NCBI GenBank assembly: GCA_036402155.1
Contig: DASWTL010000249.1
Location: 1 to 35,456 of the forward strand
DNA length: 35,456 bases
Reading direction: 5' to 3'
Source: DASWTL01 sp036402155
GTDB lineage: Bacteria > Bacteroidota > Bacteroidia > Sphingobacteriales > Sphingobacteriaceae
The notes beneath the pieces are model-generated. The model had not been told where the DNA came from. It saw only the letters and a program-made list of their open reading frames with translations, and did no database searches. Both the position numbers and the translations under genes were made by a program. This document shows, one piece after another, positions 8,246-15,968 of this stretch (position 1 is its first letter; each line of letters starts with the position of its first letter).

Positions 8246-9562
8246 TTAATAACGGTATGCTTCCGGTTTAAACGGACCTTCAACAGGTACACCGATATAA
8301 TCAGCCTGATGCTGATCAAGCACGTCCAGTTCAACTCCGATTTTTGCAAGGTGTAAACGGGCAACTTTCTCGTCCAGTAATTTTGGAAGTGTGTAAACCT
8401 TATTCTCATACTTGCCAGAATTAGTCCAAAGTTCTAATTGAGCAAGAGTCTGGTTAGTGAAGGAGTTAGACATTACAAAAGAAGGGTGACCGGTTGCACA
8501 GCCTAAATTCACTAAACGGCCTTCAGCCAGGATAATGATATCCTTACCATCAATAGTATATTTATCAACCTGTGGTTTGATCTCCACTTTGGTATGACCA
8601 TAGTTGGTATTTAACCAGGCCATATCAATTTCATTATCAAAGTGGCCGATATTACATACAATAGCTTTGTCTTTTAATGCCTTGAAATGTTCAGCACGTA
8701 CGATATCGCAGTTGCCTGTAGTAGTTACCACGATGTCTGCTTCTTTGATTGCAGTGGCTAGTTTTTTAACTTCATAACCTTCCATTGCTGCCTGTAATGC
8801 ACAGATCGGGTCAATTTCAGTTACGATTACACGGACACCCTGAGAACTTAAAGATTCTGCTGAGCCTTTACCTACGTCGCCATATCCACATACAACGGCA
8901 ACTTTACCTGCCATCATAATATCTGTAGCGCGACGGATAGCATCAACCAATGATTCGCGGCATCCGTATTTATTATCAAATTTTGATTTTGTAACCGAGT
9001 CGTTCACGTTAATTGCAGGAAGATGCAAAGTTCCGTTTTTCATACGCTCGTATAAGCGGTGAACACCGGTTGTAGTTTCTTCAGATAGGCCTTTGATACC
9101 TGCAATAAGTTCAGTATATCTGTCGAAAACCATGTTTGTTAAGTCACCACCATCATCAAGGATCATGTTTAATGGCTCGCGGTTTTCACCGAAAAACAGA
9201 GTTTGCTCAATACACCAGTCAAACTCTTCTTCATTTAAGCCTTTCCAGGCATAAACCTGGATACCTGCTGCTGCAATAGCAGCTGCTGCATGGTCCTGAG
9301 TTGAAAAGATGTTACAAGATGACCAGGTAACTTCAGCACCTAATGCTACTAAAGTTTCAATAAGTACAGCAGTTTGGATAGTCATGTGTAAACATCCTGC
9401 AATGCGTGCACCCTTAAGTGGTTGTGATGGTCCGAATTCTTCGCGAAGAGCCATTAGCCCGGGCATTTCTGCTTCTGCTAATTGAATTTCTTTGCGTCCC
9501 CATTCGGCCAGGGAGATGTCCTTAACTTTGTAAGGCACGTAAGTTGTCTCTACTGATGACAT
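8246..9562 (-). CDS. ahcY: Adenosylhomocysteinase
   Basis: The enzyme hydrolyses S-adenosylhomocysteine to adenosine and homocysteine, relieving product inhibition of methyltransferases. Motifs seen are the substrate-binding His59 in GCLHMTIQTAVLIETL, the stretch SSCNIFSTQDHAAAA, and the NAD-binding loop GYGDVGKGSAESL. The C-terminus PFKPEAYRY is characteristic of the family. I start it at the ATG at 9562 (438 residues, MSSVETTYVPYKVKD). An in-frame ATG at 9598 would add 12 unlike residues. It is the first gene of the minus-strand block and is followed by a terminator. Confidence 0.97.
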   Translation of the reverse strand: MSSVETTYVPYKVKDISLAEWGRKEIQLAEAEMPGLMALREEFGPSQPLKGARIAGCLHMTIQTAVLIETLVALGAEVTWSSCNIFSTQDHAAAAIAAAGIQVYAWKGLNEEEFDWCIEQTLFFGENREPLNMILDDGGDLTNMVFDRYTELIAGIKGLSEETTTGVHRLYERMKNGTLHLPAINVNDSVTKSKFDNKYGCRESLVDAIRRATDIMMAGKVAVVCGYGDVGKGSAESLSSQGVRVIVTEIDPICALQAAMEGYEVKKLATAIKEADIVVTTTGNCDIVRAEHFKALKDKAIVCNIGHFDNEIDMAWLNTNYGHTKVEIKPQVDKYTIDGKDIIILAEGRLVNLGCATGHPSFVMSNSFTNQTLAQLELWTNSGKYENKVYTLPKLLDEKVARLHLAKIGVELDVLDQHQADYIGVPVEGPFKPEAYRY

Positions 9563-9614
9563 AGTTTTTGTTTTTAATTGTTTGGTAACTGCAAACACTT
9601 TTTGTTTGCGCCTG

Positions 9615-9622
9615 CAAATTTA
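9615..9622 (-). promoter_or_regulatory. Candidate -7 element for ahcY
   Basis: Minus-strand TAAATTTG, matching TAnnTTTG, sits 52 nt upstream of the chosen ahcY start. No TTG is present at the expected -33 spacing. Confidence 0.35.
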
Positions 9623-9823
9623 CTATAATTTATAAAAAAATTCGGTCTGTTAAAGGCAATAAAATAATAGTGATGTGATAGTTAAGTCCATCCTGTTCGG
9701 TTCTATTGATCATGCGCATACCAATTCATAGATCGTTCAATATCTGACGTCATGTATCCTATAATTCCACAAAAAAACAATTAGGACGCACCTGGTTCTA
9801 ACCCTGAAATGATTGTGTTAAGT

Positions 9824-9862
9824 GTAAAAATTGTTGCACACATACTGTGCAATAATTTTTAC
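9824..9862 (+). promoter_or_regulatory. Long inverted repeat upstream of the FkbH cassette
   Basis: Two 17-nt arms (9824-9840 and 9846-9862) pair completely around the 5-nt loop CATAC, with a single G.U pair. The hairpin lies 71 nt before the FkbH start. No T-run follows on the plus strand, so it does not look like a simple terminator in that direction. It could be a leader structure if transcription starts upstream of it, or a regulator-binding palindrome if the TAAATTTG at 9902 is the promoter. Confidence 0.5.
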
Positions 9863-9901
9863 GAAATATCTGAGGGTCAATAATATACCATTTCAATAAA
9901 T

Positions 9902-9909
9902 TAAATTTG
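9902..9909 (+). promoter_or_regulatory. Candidate -7 element for the FkbH cassette
   Basis: Plus-strand TAAATTTG matches TAnnTTTG and lies 24 nt before the FkbH start codon. No TTG is seen at the -33 spacing. The element overlaps a TTG triplet at 9907 that could be mistaken for a start codon. Confidence 0.35.
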
Positions 9910-9933
9910 TTCAAGCCTTTTTCCACTGATTTT

Positions 9934-11679
9934 ATGCATGAATTTAATACCCTAAAAAAAAATCTGAAGAAAGATTTTACAGGTTTAAAGAAAGTTAGAG
10001 TTGCCTTACTTGGGGATACCGCCACACAGCTTTTAAATCAGGCTCTTACAGGAGCCGGTTATGATTCCGGATACAGCTTCGAAATATGGGAAGCTGATTT
10101 TAATCAGATAGAGCGTCAAATATTTGATGTGACTTCAGAATTATATCAGTTTCAGCCGGAACTGGTAGTCATCTTTAAATCAAGTCATAAGTTGCTTGCC
10201 AAATACAATAAAATTAAGGATGAATGTCAAAGTTCTTTTGCTTCTGGTGAGATTTCTTTGATAGAGCAATTGAATTCTTCTCTTAACTCGTCTCTCCGAA
10301 CAAAAGTTATCTATTTTAACTATCCTGAAATTGATGATTCTGTATTTGGAAGTTATGCGAATAAAGTGCCATCATCATTTTTATTCCAGTTAAGAAAGCT
10401 CAATTATGAGCTGATGGTTTTTGCTTCTCAGCATCCCGAATTTTACATCTGTGATCTTTCTGCAATCCAGAACGAAATTGGCAAATCGAATTTGTTTCAC
10501 CCATCCATTTATATCAATACAGAGATGGTAATAAGCATCCGGGCTTTGCCATATGTTGCTTCAAAAGTGATTAGTTTAATTGATGCACTATCCGGAAAAT
10601 TTAAAAAATGTGTTGTTCTGGATTTAGATAATACAATTTGGGGTGGGATTATTGGCGATGATGGTATGGAGAATATTCAGATAGGCAGTCTGGGTATCGG
10701 GAAAGCATTTTCTGAATTTCAATACTGGATCAGAAAACTAAAGAAGCGCGGGGTTATCGTGGCTGTATGTTCTAAAAATATGGAATCTATAGCAAAAGAA
10801 CCCTTTTTATCTCATCCCGATATGGTTCTGAAACTGGAAGATATTGCTGTTTTTATCGCTAACTGGGACAACAAACCTGATAATATCAGGCAAATACAAA
10901 AAATACTGAATATCGGATTTGATTCCATGGTTTTTCTTGATGATAATCCTTTTGAACGGAATATCGTAAGAGAAAATATTCCTTGTATAGCTGTTCCTGA
11001 ACTGCCCGAAGATCCTGCTGATTATCTTGAATTTTTATATAGTCTTAATTTATTTGAGACCGCATCGTACTCTGATGAAGATGCTGAAAGAACAAAGCAA
11101 TACCAGACTGAAGCTCAGAGAAGCAGTTTGCAACAAGGTTTTACAAACGAGGATGATTTTCTGAAAAGCTTACAAATGGTTTCTGTTATTGAACCTTTCA
11201 ATAAGTTTAACAGTCCACGGGTAGCACAATTGTCTCAGCGATCCAACCAGTTTAATTTAAGAACAACAAGGTATACCGAAGGTGATATTGAGAAGCTATT
11301 GGCAGACGATAATTATGATACCTTCACTTTCTCATTGTCTGATAAATTTGGTGATAACGGCTTAATATGCGCCGTTATTCTTAAAAGGGAGTCTTTTCAA
11401 ACTGCTTTTATAGACACTTGGTTTATGAGCTGCCGCGTACTGAAACGAGGAATCGAGAACCTGGTATTAAATACCCTTGTGAATTATACCAAAGAAAAAG
11501 GGTATGAATTTTTACGCGGAGAGTATATCCCTACTCCTAAAAATGCACTGGTAAAAGATCACTATCCTAATTTGGGTTTTAAAAAAGATGGTAATAGCTG
11601 GCTTCTGTCATTAAGTGATTACCAGGACAAAAAGACACTCATAAAATCAGAATACAAATGGAAAGAAGCGATATTTTAA
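9934..11679 (+). CDS. FkbH-like HAD-superfamily (HAD-IIIC) protein, predicted C3-unit loader of a carrier protein
   Basis: I start this 581-residue protein at the ATG at 9934; the earlier in-frame TTG at 9907 overlaps a promoter-like element. An N-terminal SGNH-like region begins at about residue 22 (VALLGDTATQLL). A HAD domain follows with DLDNT at 230-234 and WGGIIGDDG just after, then VCSKN near 278-282 and FLDDNPFERN near 334. A C-terminal GNAT-like region (about 430-570) completes the FkbH layout. Characterised FkbH-type enzymes take 1,3-bisphosphoglycerate, remove phosphate and load glyceryl on an acyl carrier protein. The next gene, overlapping by 22 nt, is such a carrier. Family assignment is firm; the glyceryl substrate is inferred. 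Confidence 0.9.
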   Translation: MHEFNTLKKNLKKDFTGLKKVRVALLGDTATQLLNQALTGAGYDSGYSFEIWEADFNQIERQIFDVTSELYQFQPELVVIFKSSHKLLAKYNKIKDECQSSFASGEISLIEQLNSSLNSSLRTKVIYFNYPEIDDSVFGSYANKVPSSFLFQLRKLNYELMVFASQHPEFYICDLSAIQNEIGKSNLFHPSIYINTEMVISIRALPYVASKVISLIDALSGKFKKCVVLDLDNTIWGGIIGDDGMENIQIGSLGIGKAFSEFQYWIRKLKKRGVIVAVCSKNMESIAKEPFLSHPDMVLKLEDIAVFIANWDNKPDNIRQIQKILNIGFDSMVFLDDNPFERNIVRENIPCIAVPELPEDPADYLEFLYSLNLFETASYSDEDAERTKQYQTEAQRSSLQQGFTNEDDFLKSLQMVSVIEPFNKFNSPRVAQLSQRSNQFNLRTTRYTEGDIEKLLADDNYDTFTFSLSDKFGDNGLICAVILKRESFQTAFIDTWFMSCRVLKRGIENLVLNTLVNYTKEKGYEFLRGEYIPTPKNALVKDHYPNLGFKKDGNSWLLSLSDYQDKKTLIKSEYKWKEAIF

Positions 11680-11900
11680 GACAGGTAAATGATGTTTTCC
11701 TGGAAGTTTTAGATAACGATGGTATAATACTAACTGATGAAACAATCGCTACAGATGTTGAAGACTGGGATTCATTAAATCATATTCAGTTGGTAGTTGC
11801 TATAGAACAACAATTTAAGATTAGGTTTTCATCTAAAGAGATTCAAAGCTGGAACAATGTAGGGGAGATGATTAACTCTATACAAGCCAAACAAAGTTGA
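11658..11900 (+). CDS. Stand-alone acyl carrier protein
   Basis: This 80-residue acidic helical protein contains the phosphopantetheine attachment motif D-S-L-N with Ser39 (VEDWDSLNHIQLVVAIE). It is distinct from fatty-acid AcpP, whose usual DSLDTVELVM motif is absent; the D-W-D-S-L-N pattern is seen in carriers paired with FkbH and polysaccharide-modifying enzymes. Its start lies 22 nt inside the FkbH gene, so the two are probably made together. The expected role is to hold the acyl unit loaded by FkbH and present it to the MBOAT protein encoded 45 nt downstream. A phosphopantetheinyl transferase from elsewhere would be needed. Confidence 0.93.
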   Translation: MERSDILRQVNDVFLEVLDNDGIILTDETIATDVEDWDSLNHIQLVVAIEQQFKIRFSSKEIQSWNNVGEMINSIQAKQS

Positions 11901-11945
11901 TTTATCCTTAAAAAGTATTGATATTTTTTAGACAGCTCAAAAATC

Positions 11946-13391
11946 ATGGTCTTCAATTCAGTAGCTTTTGCGATATTTTTTATAGTTTTCTTTTTTCTTT
12001 ATTGGTTTGTATTTAGCAAAACAATAAAGTGGCAGAACTTCCTTATTCTGGCAGCCAGCTATCTGTTTTATTCCTTTACCGATTGGCGTTTCCTAGCTAT
12101 TCTCATTTTGTCATCCATCTTTAACTACTGGGTCGGCATTGGTATCGAAAGAAGTATTCGTTACAGAAAGTTATTGTTATGGATGGGAATGGTTCAGGGA
12201 ATTGGAAGCCTGATATTTTTTAAATACTTCAACTTCTTTGTTAACTCCTTCAATACGCTTTTCACATCTTTAAATATTCACGTTAATTTTCAAGTACTAA
12301 GTATTATCGTTCCTGTAGGCATCAGTTTCTTTACATTCAGGACAATGAGTTATTTGCTGGATATCGATAAAGGAAAGATAAAAGCTTCCACCAACTGGGT
12401 AAGTTTTTTCGCCTACGTAGCATTTTTTCCCAGCCTGCTTTCCGGTCCCATAGATAAAGCCAGGACATTTATGCCGCAACTGGAAAGGCGAAGGGAATTT
12501 AGCTACGTAATGGCGGCTGATGGTATGCGCCAGATTTTGTGGGGGCTGTTTAAAAAAATGGTCGTTGCAGATAATTGTGCCATCATCGCAGATGGTATTT
12601 TTAGCAACTATCACGATTTGCCGGGTAGCTCATTGCTGATGGGCGCTTTTTTTTATACTATCCAGATGTATGCTGATTTCTCTGGGTATTCAGATATGGC
12701 GATTGGGGTATCTAAACTGCTTGGATTTAACATTACACCTAATTTTAACTTTCCTTTTTTTGCCCGGAACATAGCTGATTTTTGGCGTAGATGGCATATC
12801 TCACTTACTACCTGGTTAACTGAATATGTGTTCACCCCATTAAGTATAACCTTCCGGGATTTGGGAAAGGCAGGAGTGAGCCTCGCAATCATTATTAATT
12901 TTACGCTGGTGGGTATCTGGCATGGAGCCAACTGGACATATGTAGCATTTGGATTCATGCATGGCTGTTATTTTATCCCTTTAATAATTAAGGGAACAAT
13001 GAATAAGAAGAAACGAGTTGATAAGGAATCCGGGTTTCCCGCACTGGATCATGGTCTGGATATTTTCAAAACCTTTACTCTGGTGATGCTCACATTTGTT
13101 GTTTTCAGGGCATCTTCAATCTCAGACGCCCTCCAATATTATAACATCCTGTTTTCACAATCACTATTTTCAACTCCTGTGTTTTTAGAAAAAATTATTA
13201 TTGTGAAGGCATCGATCTTCATACTCATAATGATGTTAATGGAATGGGTGCAGCGCGAGCAGGAGCATGGATTAGTTTTGGATTATTTTAAGTCACCGGC
13301 TCTCAGAGCCAGCGTATACTGTGTGCTTATTTTTATGATTATATGGTTAGGTTCAACCGGGGCTAATCAGTTTATTTATTTCAATTTCTGA
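11946..13391 (+). CDS. MBOAT family membrane O-acyltransferase (AlgI/DltB-like)
   Basis: This 481-residue protein has many hydrophobic segments, starting with residues 1-23. Family signatures are FFPSLLSGPID (about 160-170), MYADFSGYSDMAIG (241-254), FWRRWHISLTTWL (279-291) and GIWHGANW with the catalytic His326. MBOAT proteins of the AlgI/DltB branch move an acyl group from a cytoplasmic donor to a polymer outside the membrane. DltB takes its acyl group from the carrier DltC, and here a carrier protein gene sits directly upstream. The downstream SGNH-like gene starts 1 nt after the stop. Membrane location and family are clear; acceptor and acyl group are inferred. Confidence 0.95.
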   Translation: MVFNSVAFAIFFIVFFFLYWFVFSKTIKWQNFLILAASYLFYSFTDWRFLAILILSSIFNYWVGIGIERSIRYRKLLLWMGMVQGIGSLIFFKYFNFFVNSFNTLFTSLNIHVNFQVLSIIVPVGISFFTFRTMSYLLDIDKGKIKASTNWVSFFAYVAFFPSLLSGPIDKARTFMPQLERRREFSYVMAADGMRQILWGLFKKMVVADNCAIIADGIFSNYHDLPGSSLLMGAFFYTIQMYADFSGYSDMAIGVSKLLGFNITPNFNFPFFARNIADFWRRWHISLTTWLTEYVFTPLSITFRDLGKAGVSLAIIINFTLVGIWHGANWTYVAFGFMHGCYFIPLIIKGTMNKKKRVDKESGFPALDHGLDIFKTFTLVMLTFVVFRASSISDALQYYNILFSQSLFSTPVFLEKIIIVKASIFILIMMLMEWVQREQEHGLVLDYFKSPALRASVYCVLIFMIIWLGSTGANQFIYFNF

Positions 13392-13392
13392 T

Positions 13393-14493
13393 ATGGAAAA
13401 GTTCTTGAAGAAGCTTTCGGTATATCTAATGTTCCCTGTTTTAATTATCAGTATAAACTATTTTGCTGACCCGGCAAATCTTTTTCATGAAGACTATGAA
13501 TCAAGTATTGCACACAACCTGATGAAGGGGTATAATGTTACCAATGTGTACAACCATAATGAGCGCCTTTTACAGAAAAAATTGATTAAGAATAACCCGC
13601 TCTGTCCGGAAGAGATAGCACTGGGCTCCAGCCGGGGGATGCTCCTTAACAAATTTATTTCACAATCTCCTTCTTTCTTTAATAACTCCATGTCGGGATC
13701 GGTTTTAGAAGACAATATCGCTATTTATGAACTGTATGAGCAGCGCGGTTGTCCCATAAAGCTGGTGATCATTAGCCTCGATCCATGGATCCTTAACGAT
13801 AACCATGGTGAGAAAAGATGGAAAAGTCTGGAACCTGAATATAATTCTTTTCTGTCAAAACTTTACACGGAGCGGGAGACTGAAGGCTTTATGTTTTTTA
13901 ACAACTATGAAAACTACAAACAGCTTTTATCTTTTTCTTACTTTAAAAGTTCAGTGAGATATCTGATTAAAGGAATTGGCAGAAAGGATGCAAAAGCAAC
14001 GAGATTAGCCGAAAATAATGGGCTCACGCGAATAACCGATGGCTCAGTTACATGGGATGCTCAATACAGGGATGCTCCGCAGGCGGTGGTAGACAGAAGG
14101 GCGAATGATATCATTGCTGTAGACCCCATGGAATACCTGGGCAGGTTTGATCATTTATCAGTTCATTACAAAAACCTTCTTATAAATTTTGTATCCTATT
14201 TACAACGCAAACAGATTAAAGTCGAATTTTTATTAACACCTTTTCATCCTGTTGTATATTCCAATTTTATGCAAAAAAAACATTACAGGAATGTGCTGGC
14301 ATCAGAAGAATTTTTTAAAACTCTGGCCAGGGATAAGGGAATTGAAATTTATGGTTCTTTTGATCCCCGTAAAACGGATCTTGTCAGCTCTGACTTTTAT
14401 GATGGCCTTCATTGTACAGCAGATGGATTAGTTAAAATTATGAATACCCGTATGATCAATAGGTCAAAACCTATAAAGAAGGAGATCTTGTAA
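13393..14493 (+). CDS. DltD/AlgJ-like SGNH-fold protein, membrane-anchored
   Basis: The protein (366 residues) has one N-terminal hydrophobic segment (about 8-25), suggesting an anchored domain outside the cytoplasmic membrane. No family is obvious by overall similarity, but SGNH-type signatures are visible: ALGSSRG with Ser80 as the likely nucleophile, and DGLH with Asp337 and His340 near the C-terminus. This is the spacing expected of DltD or AlgJ/AlgX-like esterases and acyltransferases, which work next to MBOAT partners. It begins 1 nt after the MBOAT stop, so it is almost certainly translated with it. Probable role: final transfer or editing of acyl groups on the surface polymer. The function is inferred from motif and position. 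Confidence 0.7.
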   Translation: MEKFLKKLSVYLMFPVLIISINYFADPANLFHEDYESSIAHNLMKGYNVTNVYNHNERLLQKKLIKNNPLCPEEIALGSSRGMLLNKFISQSPSFFNNSMSGSVLEDNIAIYELYEQRGCPIKLVIISLDPWILNDNHGEKRWKSLEPEYNSFLSKLYTERETEGFMFFNNYENYKQLLSFSYFKSSVRYLIKGIGRKDAKATRLAENNGLTRITDGSVTWDAQYRDAPQAVVDRRANDIIAVDPMEYLGRFDHLSVHYKNLLINFVSYLQRKQIKVEFLLTPFHPVVYSNFMQKKHYRNVLASEEFFKTLARDKGIEIYGSFDPRKTDLVSSDFYDGLHCTADGLVKIMNTRMINRSKPIKKEIL

Positions 14494-14508
14494 TTTAACG
14501 CCGGATAA

Positions 14509-14535
14509 CCATCACCTAACATATGGTGGCTTTTT
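14509..14535 (+). terminator. Probable terminator of the FkbH-ACP-MBOAT-SGNH cassette
   Basis: CCATCA and TGGTGG form a 6-bp stem with one G.U pair around a 9-nt loop, followed by CTTTTT, 16 nt after the last cassette gene. The stem is short, but its place and T-run fit the end of the operon. Confidence 0.45.
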
Positions 14536-14626
14536 ATATCCTTAACTCCAGCCCTTCAGTATTATATTCTCAGTAATTTGAACGTCAAAAGCCTTGGCTT
14601 ATAAGAAATCAACGACTGTATTTAAT

Positions 14627-14634
14627 TAACTTTG
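14627..14634 (+). promoter_or_regulatory. Candidate -7 element for brxA
   Basis: TAACTTTG matches TAnnTTTG and lies 35 nt before the brxA start codon. No clear -33 TTG is present at the usual spacing. Confidence 0.4.
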
Positions 14635-14669
14635 TTGTAAGTTCAAATTTATCATTACTATTTTAAGAT

Positions 14670-15080
14670 ATGTATCCAGAATATTTAGTTGAACCGATGC
14701 GTAAGGAGCTTACGAATGTTGGTTTTGAAGAATTAAAAACAGCTGAAGAAGTTGAAAAAAGTATAACCAAGGAAGGGACAGTATTCGTTGTTGTAAACTC
14801 GGTATGCGGATGTGCTGCAGCTAATGCTCGTCCTGCTGCAAGAATTGCTGCAGAAAATGAGAAACATCCTGATAAACTGGTGACTGTTTTTGCCGGAATG
14901 GAAAAAGAGGCTGTAGATAAAGTGCGTTCATTTATGATGCCTTATCCGCCATCTTCACCTTCAATGGCTCTTTTTAAAGATGGTAAGTTGGTTCACATGG
15001 TAGAGAGGCACCAAATAGAAGGTCGTCCTGCACAAATGATCGCTGATAATCTGATCGGTGCATTTGAGCAATATTGCTAA
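14670..15080 (+). CDS. brxA: Bacilliredoxin BrxA/BrxB family
   Basis: This 136-residue thioredoxin-fold protein has the family CGC active site at residues 46-48 within VVNSVCGCAAANARPA. A conserved MMPYPPSSPSMALF stretch and a C-terminal RHQIEGRPA motif follow. Bacilliredoxins remove bacillithiol from oxidised protein cysteines in the cytoplasm. A second bacilliredoxin-like protein (YtxJ type) is encoded at 32.8 kb, which supports bacillithiol use by this organism. The gene is a single unit with its own -7-like element and ends in a long hairpin shared with cdaA. Confidence 0.92.
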   Translation: MYPEYLVEPMRKELTNVGFEELKTAEEVEKSITKEGTVFVVVNSVCGCAAANARPAARIAAENEKHPDKLVTVFAGMEKEAVDKVRSFMMPYPPSSPSMALFKDGKLVHMVERHQIEGRPAQMIADNLIGAFEQYC

Positions 15081-15095
15081 TAATTTTCAGGGTAC

Positions 15096-15128
15096 AGATT
15101 TACGAAGTTTTTAATACTTCGTAAATCT
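15096..15128. terminator. Bidirectional hairpin between brxA and cdaA
   Basis: A perfect 13-bp inverted repeat (AGATTTACGAAGT / ACTTCGTAAATCT, 7-nt loop) fills the gap between these convergent genes. It can fold from either transcript. No long T-run follows on either side. Confidence 0.6.
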
Positions 15129-15137
15129 ATTATACCT

Positions 15138-15926
15138 CTAGAAATCTTTATTCAGGAGTTTCTCCAGTTCCGTATAGCTGATATTCATTTTAACCCTTCC
15201 CTGCTTGGCATAGGAAATCTCGCCTGTTTCTTCAGAGATAATTACGGCTACAGCATCACTCACTTCCGAAATGCCAATCCCGGCACGGTGACGAAGTCCA
15301 AATTGAAGGGGCAGTTTGTCATTTTCTGTAAGGGGTAAAATACAGCTTGCACTTTTTATTTTTTTATCAGATATCACCACGGCTCCATCATGCAGCGGAC
15401 TATGTTTCTGAAATATACTTTCTAATAAACGTTTGGAGATTCTGGAATCAATCAACTCTCCGCTGTTCTGATAGTGCTCATCATCAAAATGCTTCGCAAA
15501 TACAATCAGAGCCCCTGTACGGCTTTTCTGCATGGTTTTACATGCATCAACGATAGGTTTTATGTGCCTCAGATTATTCTTTTCAATATCCTTTTCGCCA
15601 AATGCAAACTTCCACCATGTTTGTCGCTGAAGCGATGCGTTTTTGCCTATGAGAAGCAAAAATCTCCTAATTTCCTGCTGAAAGACAATAACAAGTGCCA
15701 AAAAGCCAATACTTACAAATCCGCCGAGTATCTTAGTTAATAATTGCATCTGGGCCTGGCGCACCAGTACAAATACCAGGTATATAATTACCACTCCCAG
15801 CAATATATTTACAGCTATTGTTCCTTTAGTTAGGGTGTATATATAGTAAATGATGATGGCGACGAATACGATATCAAGAATATCCAGGAACCGGATATCT
15901 AGGAATTTTAGATCAATGTTCTCCAT
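15138..15926 (-). CDS. cdaA: Diadenylate cyclase CdaA
   Basis: The enzyme makes cyclic di-AMP from two ATP. The 262-residue protein has three hydrophobic segments in its first about 85 residues, then a DisA_N domain with the signature DGA (180-182, HSPLHDGAVVIS) and RHR (212-214, LRHRAGIGISE). This is the membrane-bound CdaA layout known from Firmicutes and Bacteroidota. In Firmicutes the gene sits with cdaR and glmM, but here it follows folP at a distance of 42 nt on the same strand and is probably co-transcribed with it. No cdaR is seen nearby. Confidence 0.95.
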   Translation of the reverse strand: MENIDLKFLDIRFLDILDIVFVAIIIYYIYTLTKGTIAVNILLGVVIIYLVFVLVRQAQMQLLTKILGGFVSIGFLALVIVFQQEIRRFLLLIGKNASLQRQTWWKFAFGEKDIEKNNLRHIKPIVDACKTMQKSRTGALIVFAKHFDDEHYQNSGELIDSRISKRLLESIFQKHSPLHDGAVVISDKKIKSASCILPLTENDKLPLQFGLRHRAGIGISEVSDAVAVIISEETGEISYAKQGRVKMNISYTELEKLLNKDF

Positions 15927-15968
15927 GCATTGCTAAAGTATGAAATTGACCAATGGGATAAAAGTTTT

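Larger units (their letters stand above)
9563..9933. other. Divergent intergenic region between ahcY and the FkbH cassette
   Basis: No convincing gene lies in this 371-nt AT-rich stretch. It holds a -7-like TAAATTTG on the minus strand (9622-9615) facing ahcY and another on the plus strand (9902-9909) facing the FkbH gene. It also holds a long hairpin at 9824-9862. The middle (about 9660-9820) shows nothing I can assign. Confidence 0.6.

Noticed and set aside
8152..8409. N-terminal extension of pdxJ by 86 codons
   Set aside because: It crosses a terminator hairpin, a dispersed-repeat-like sequence and the 3' end of ahcY, and the shorter form has normal family length.
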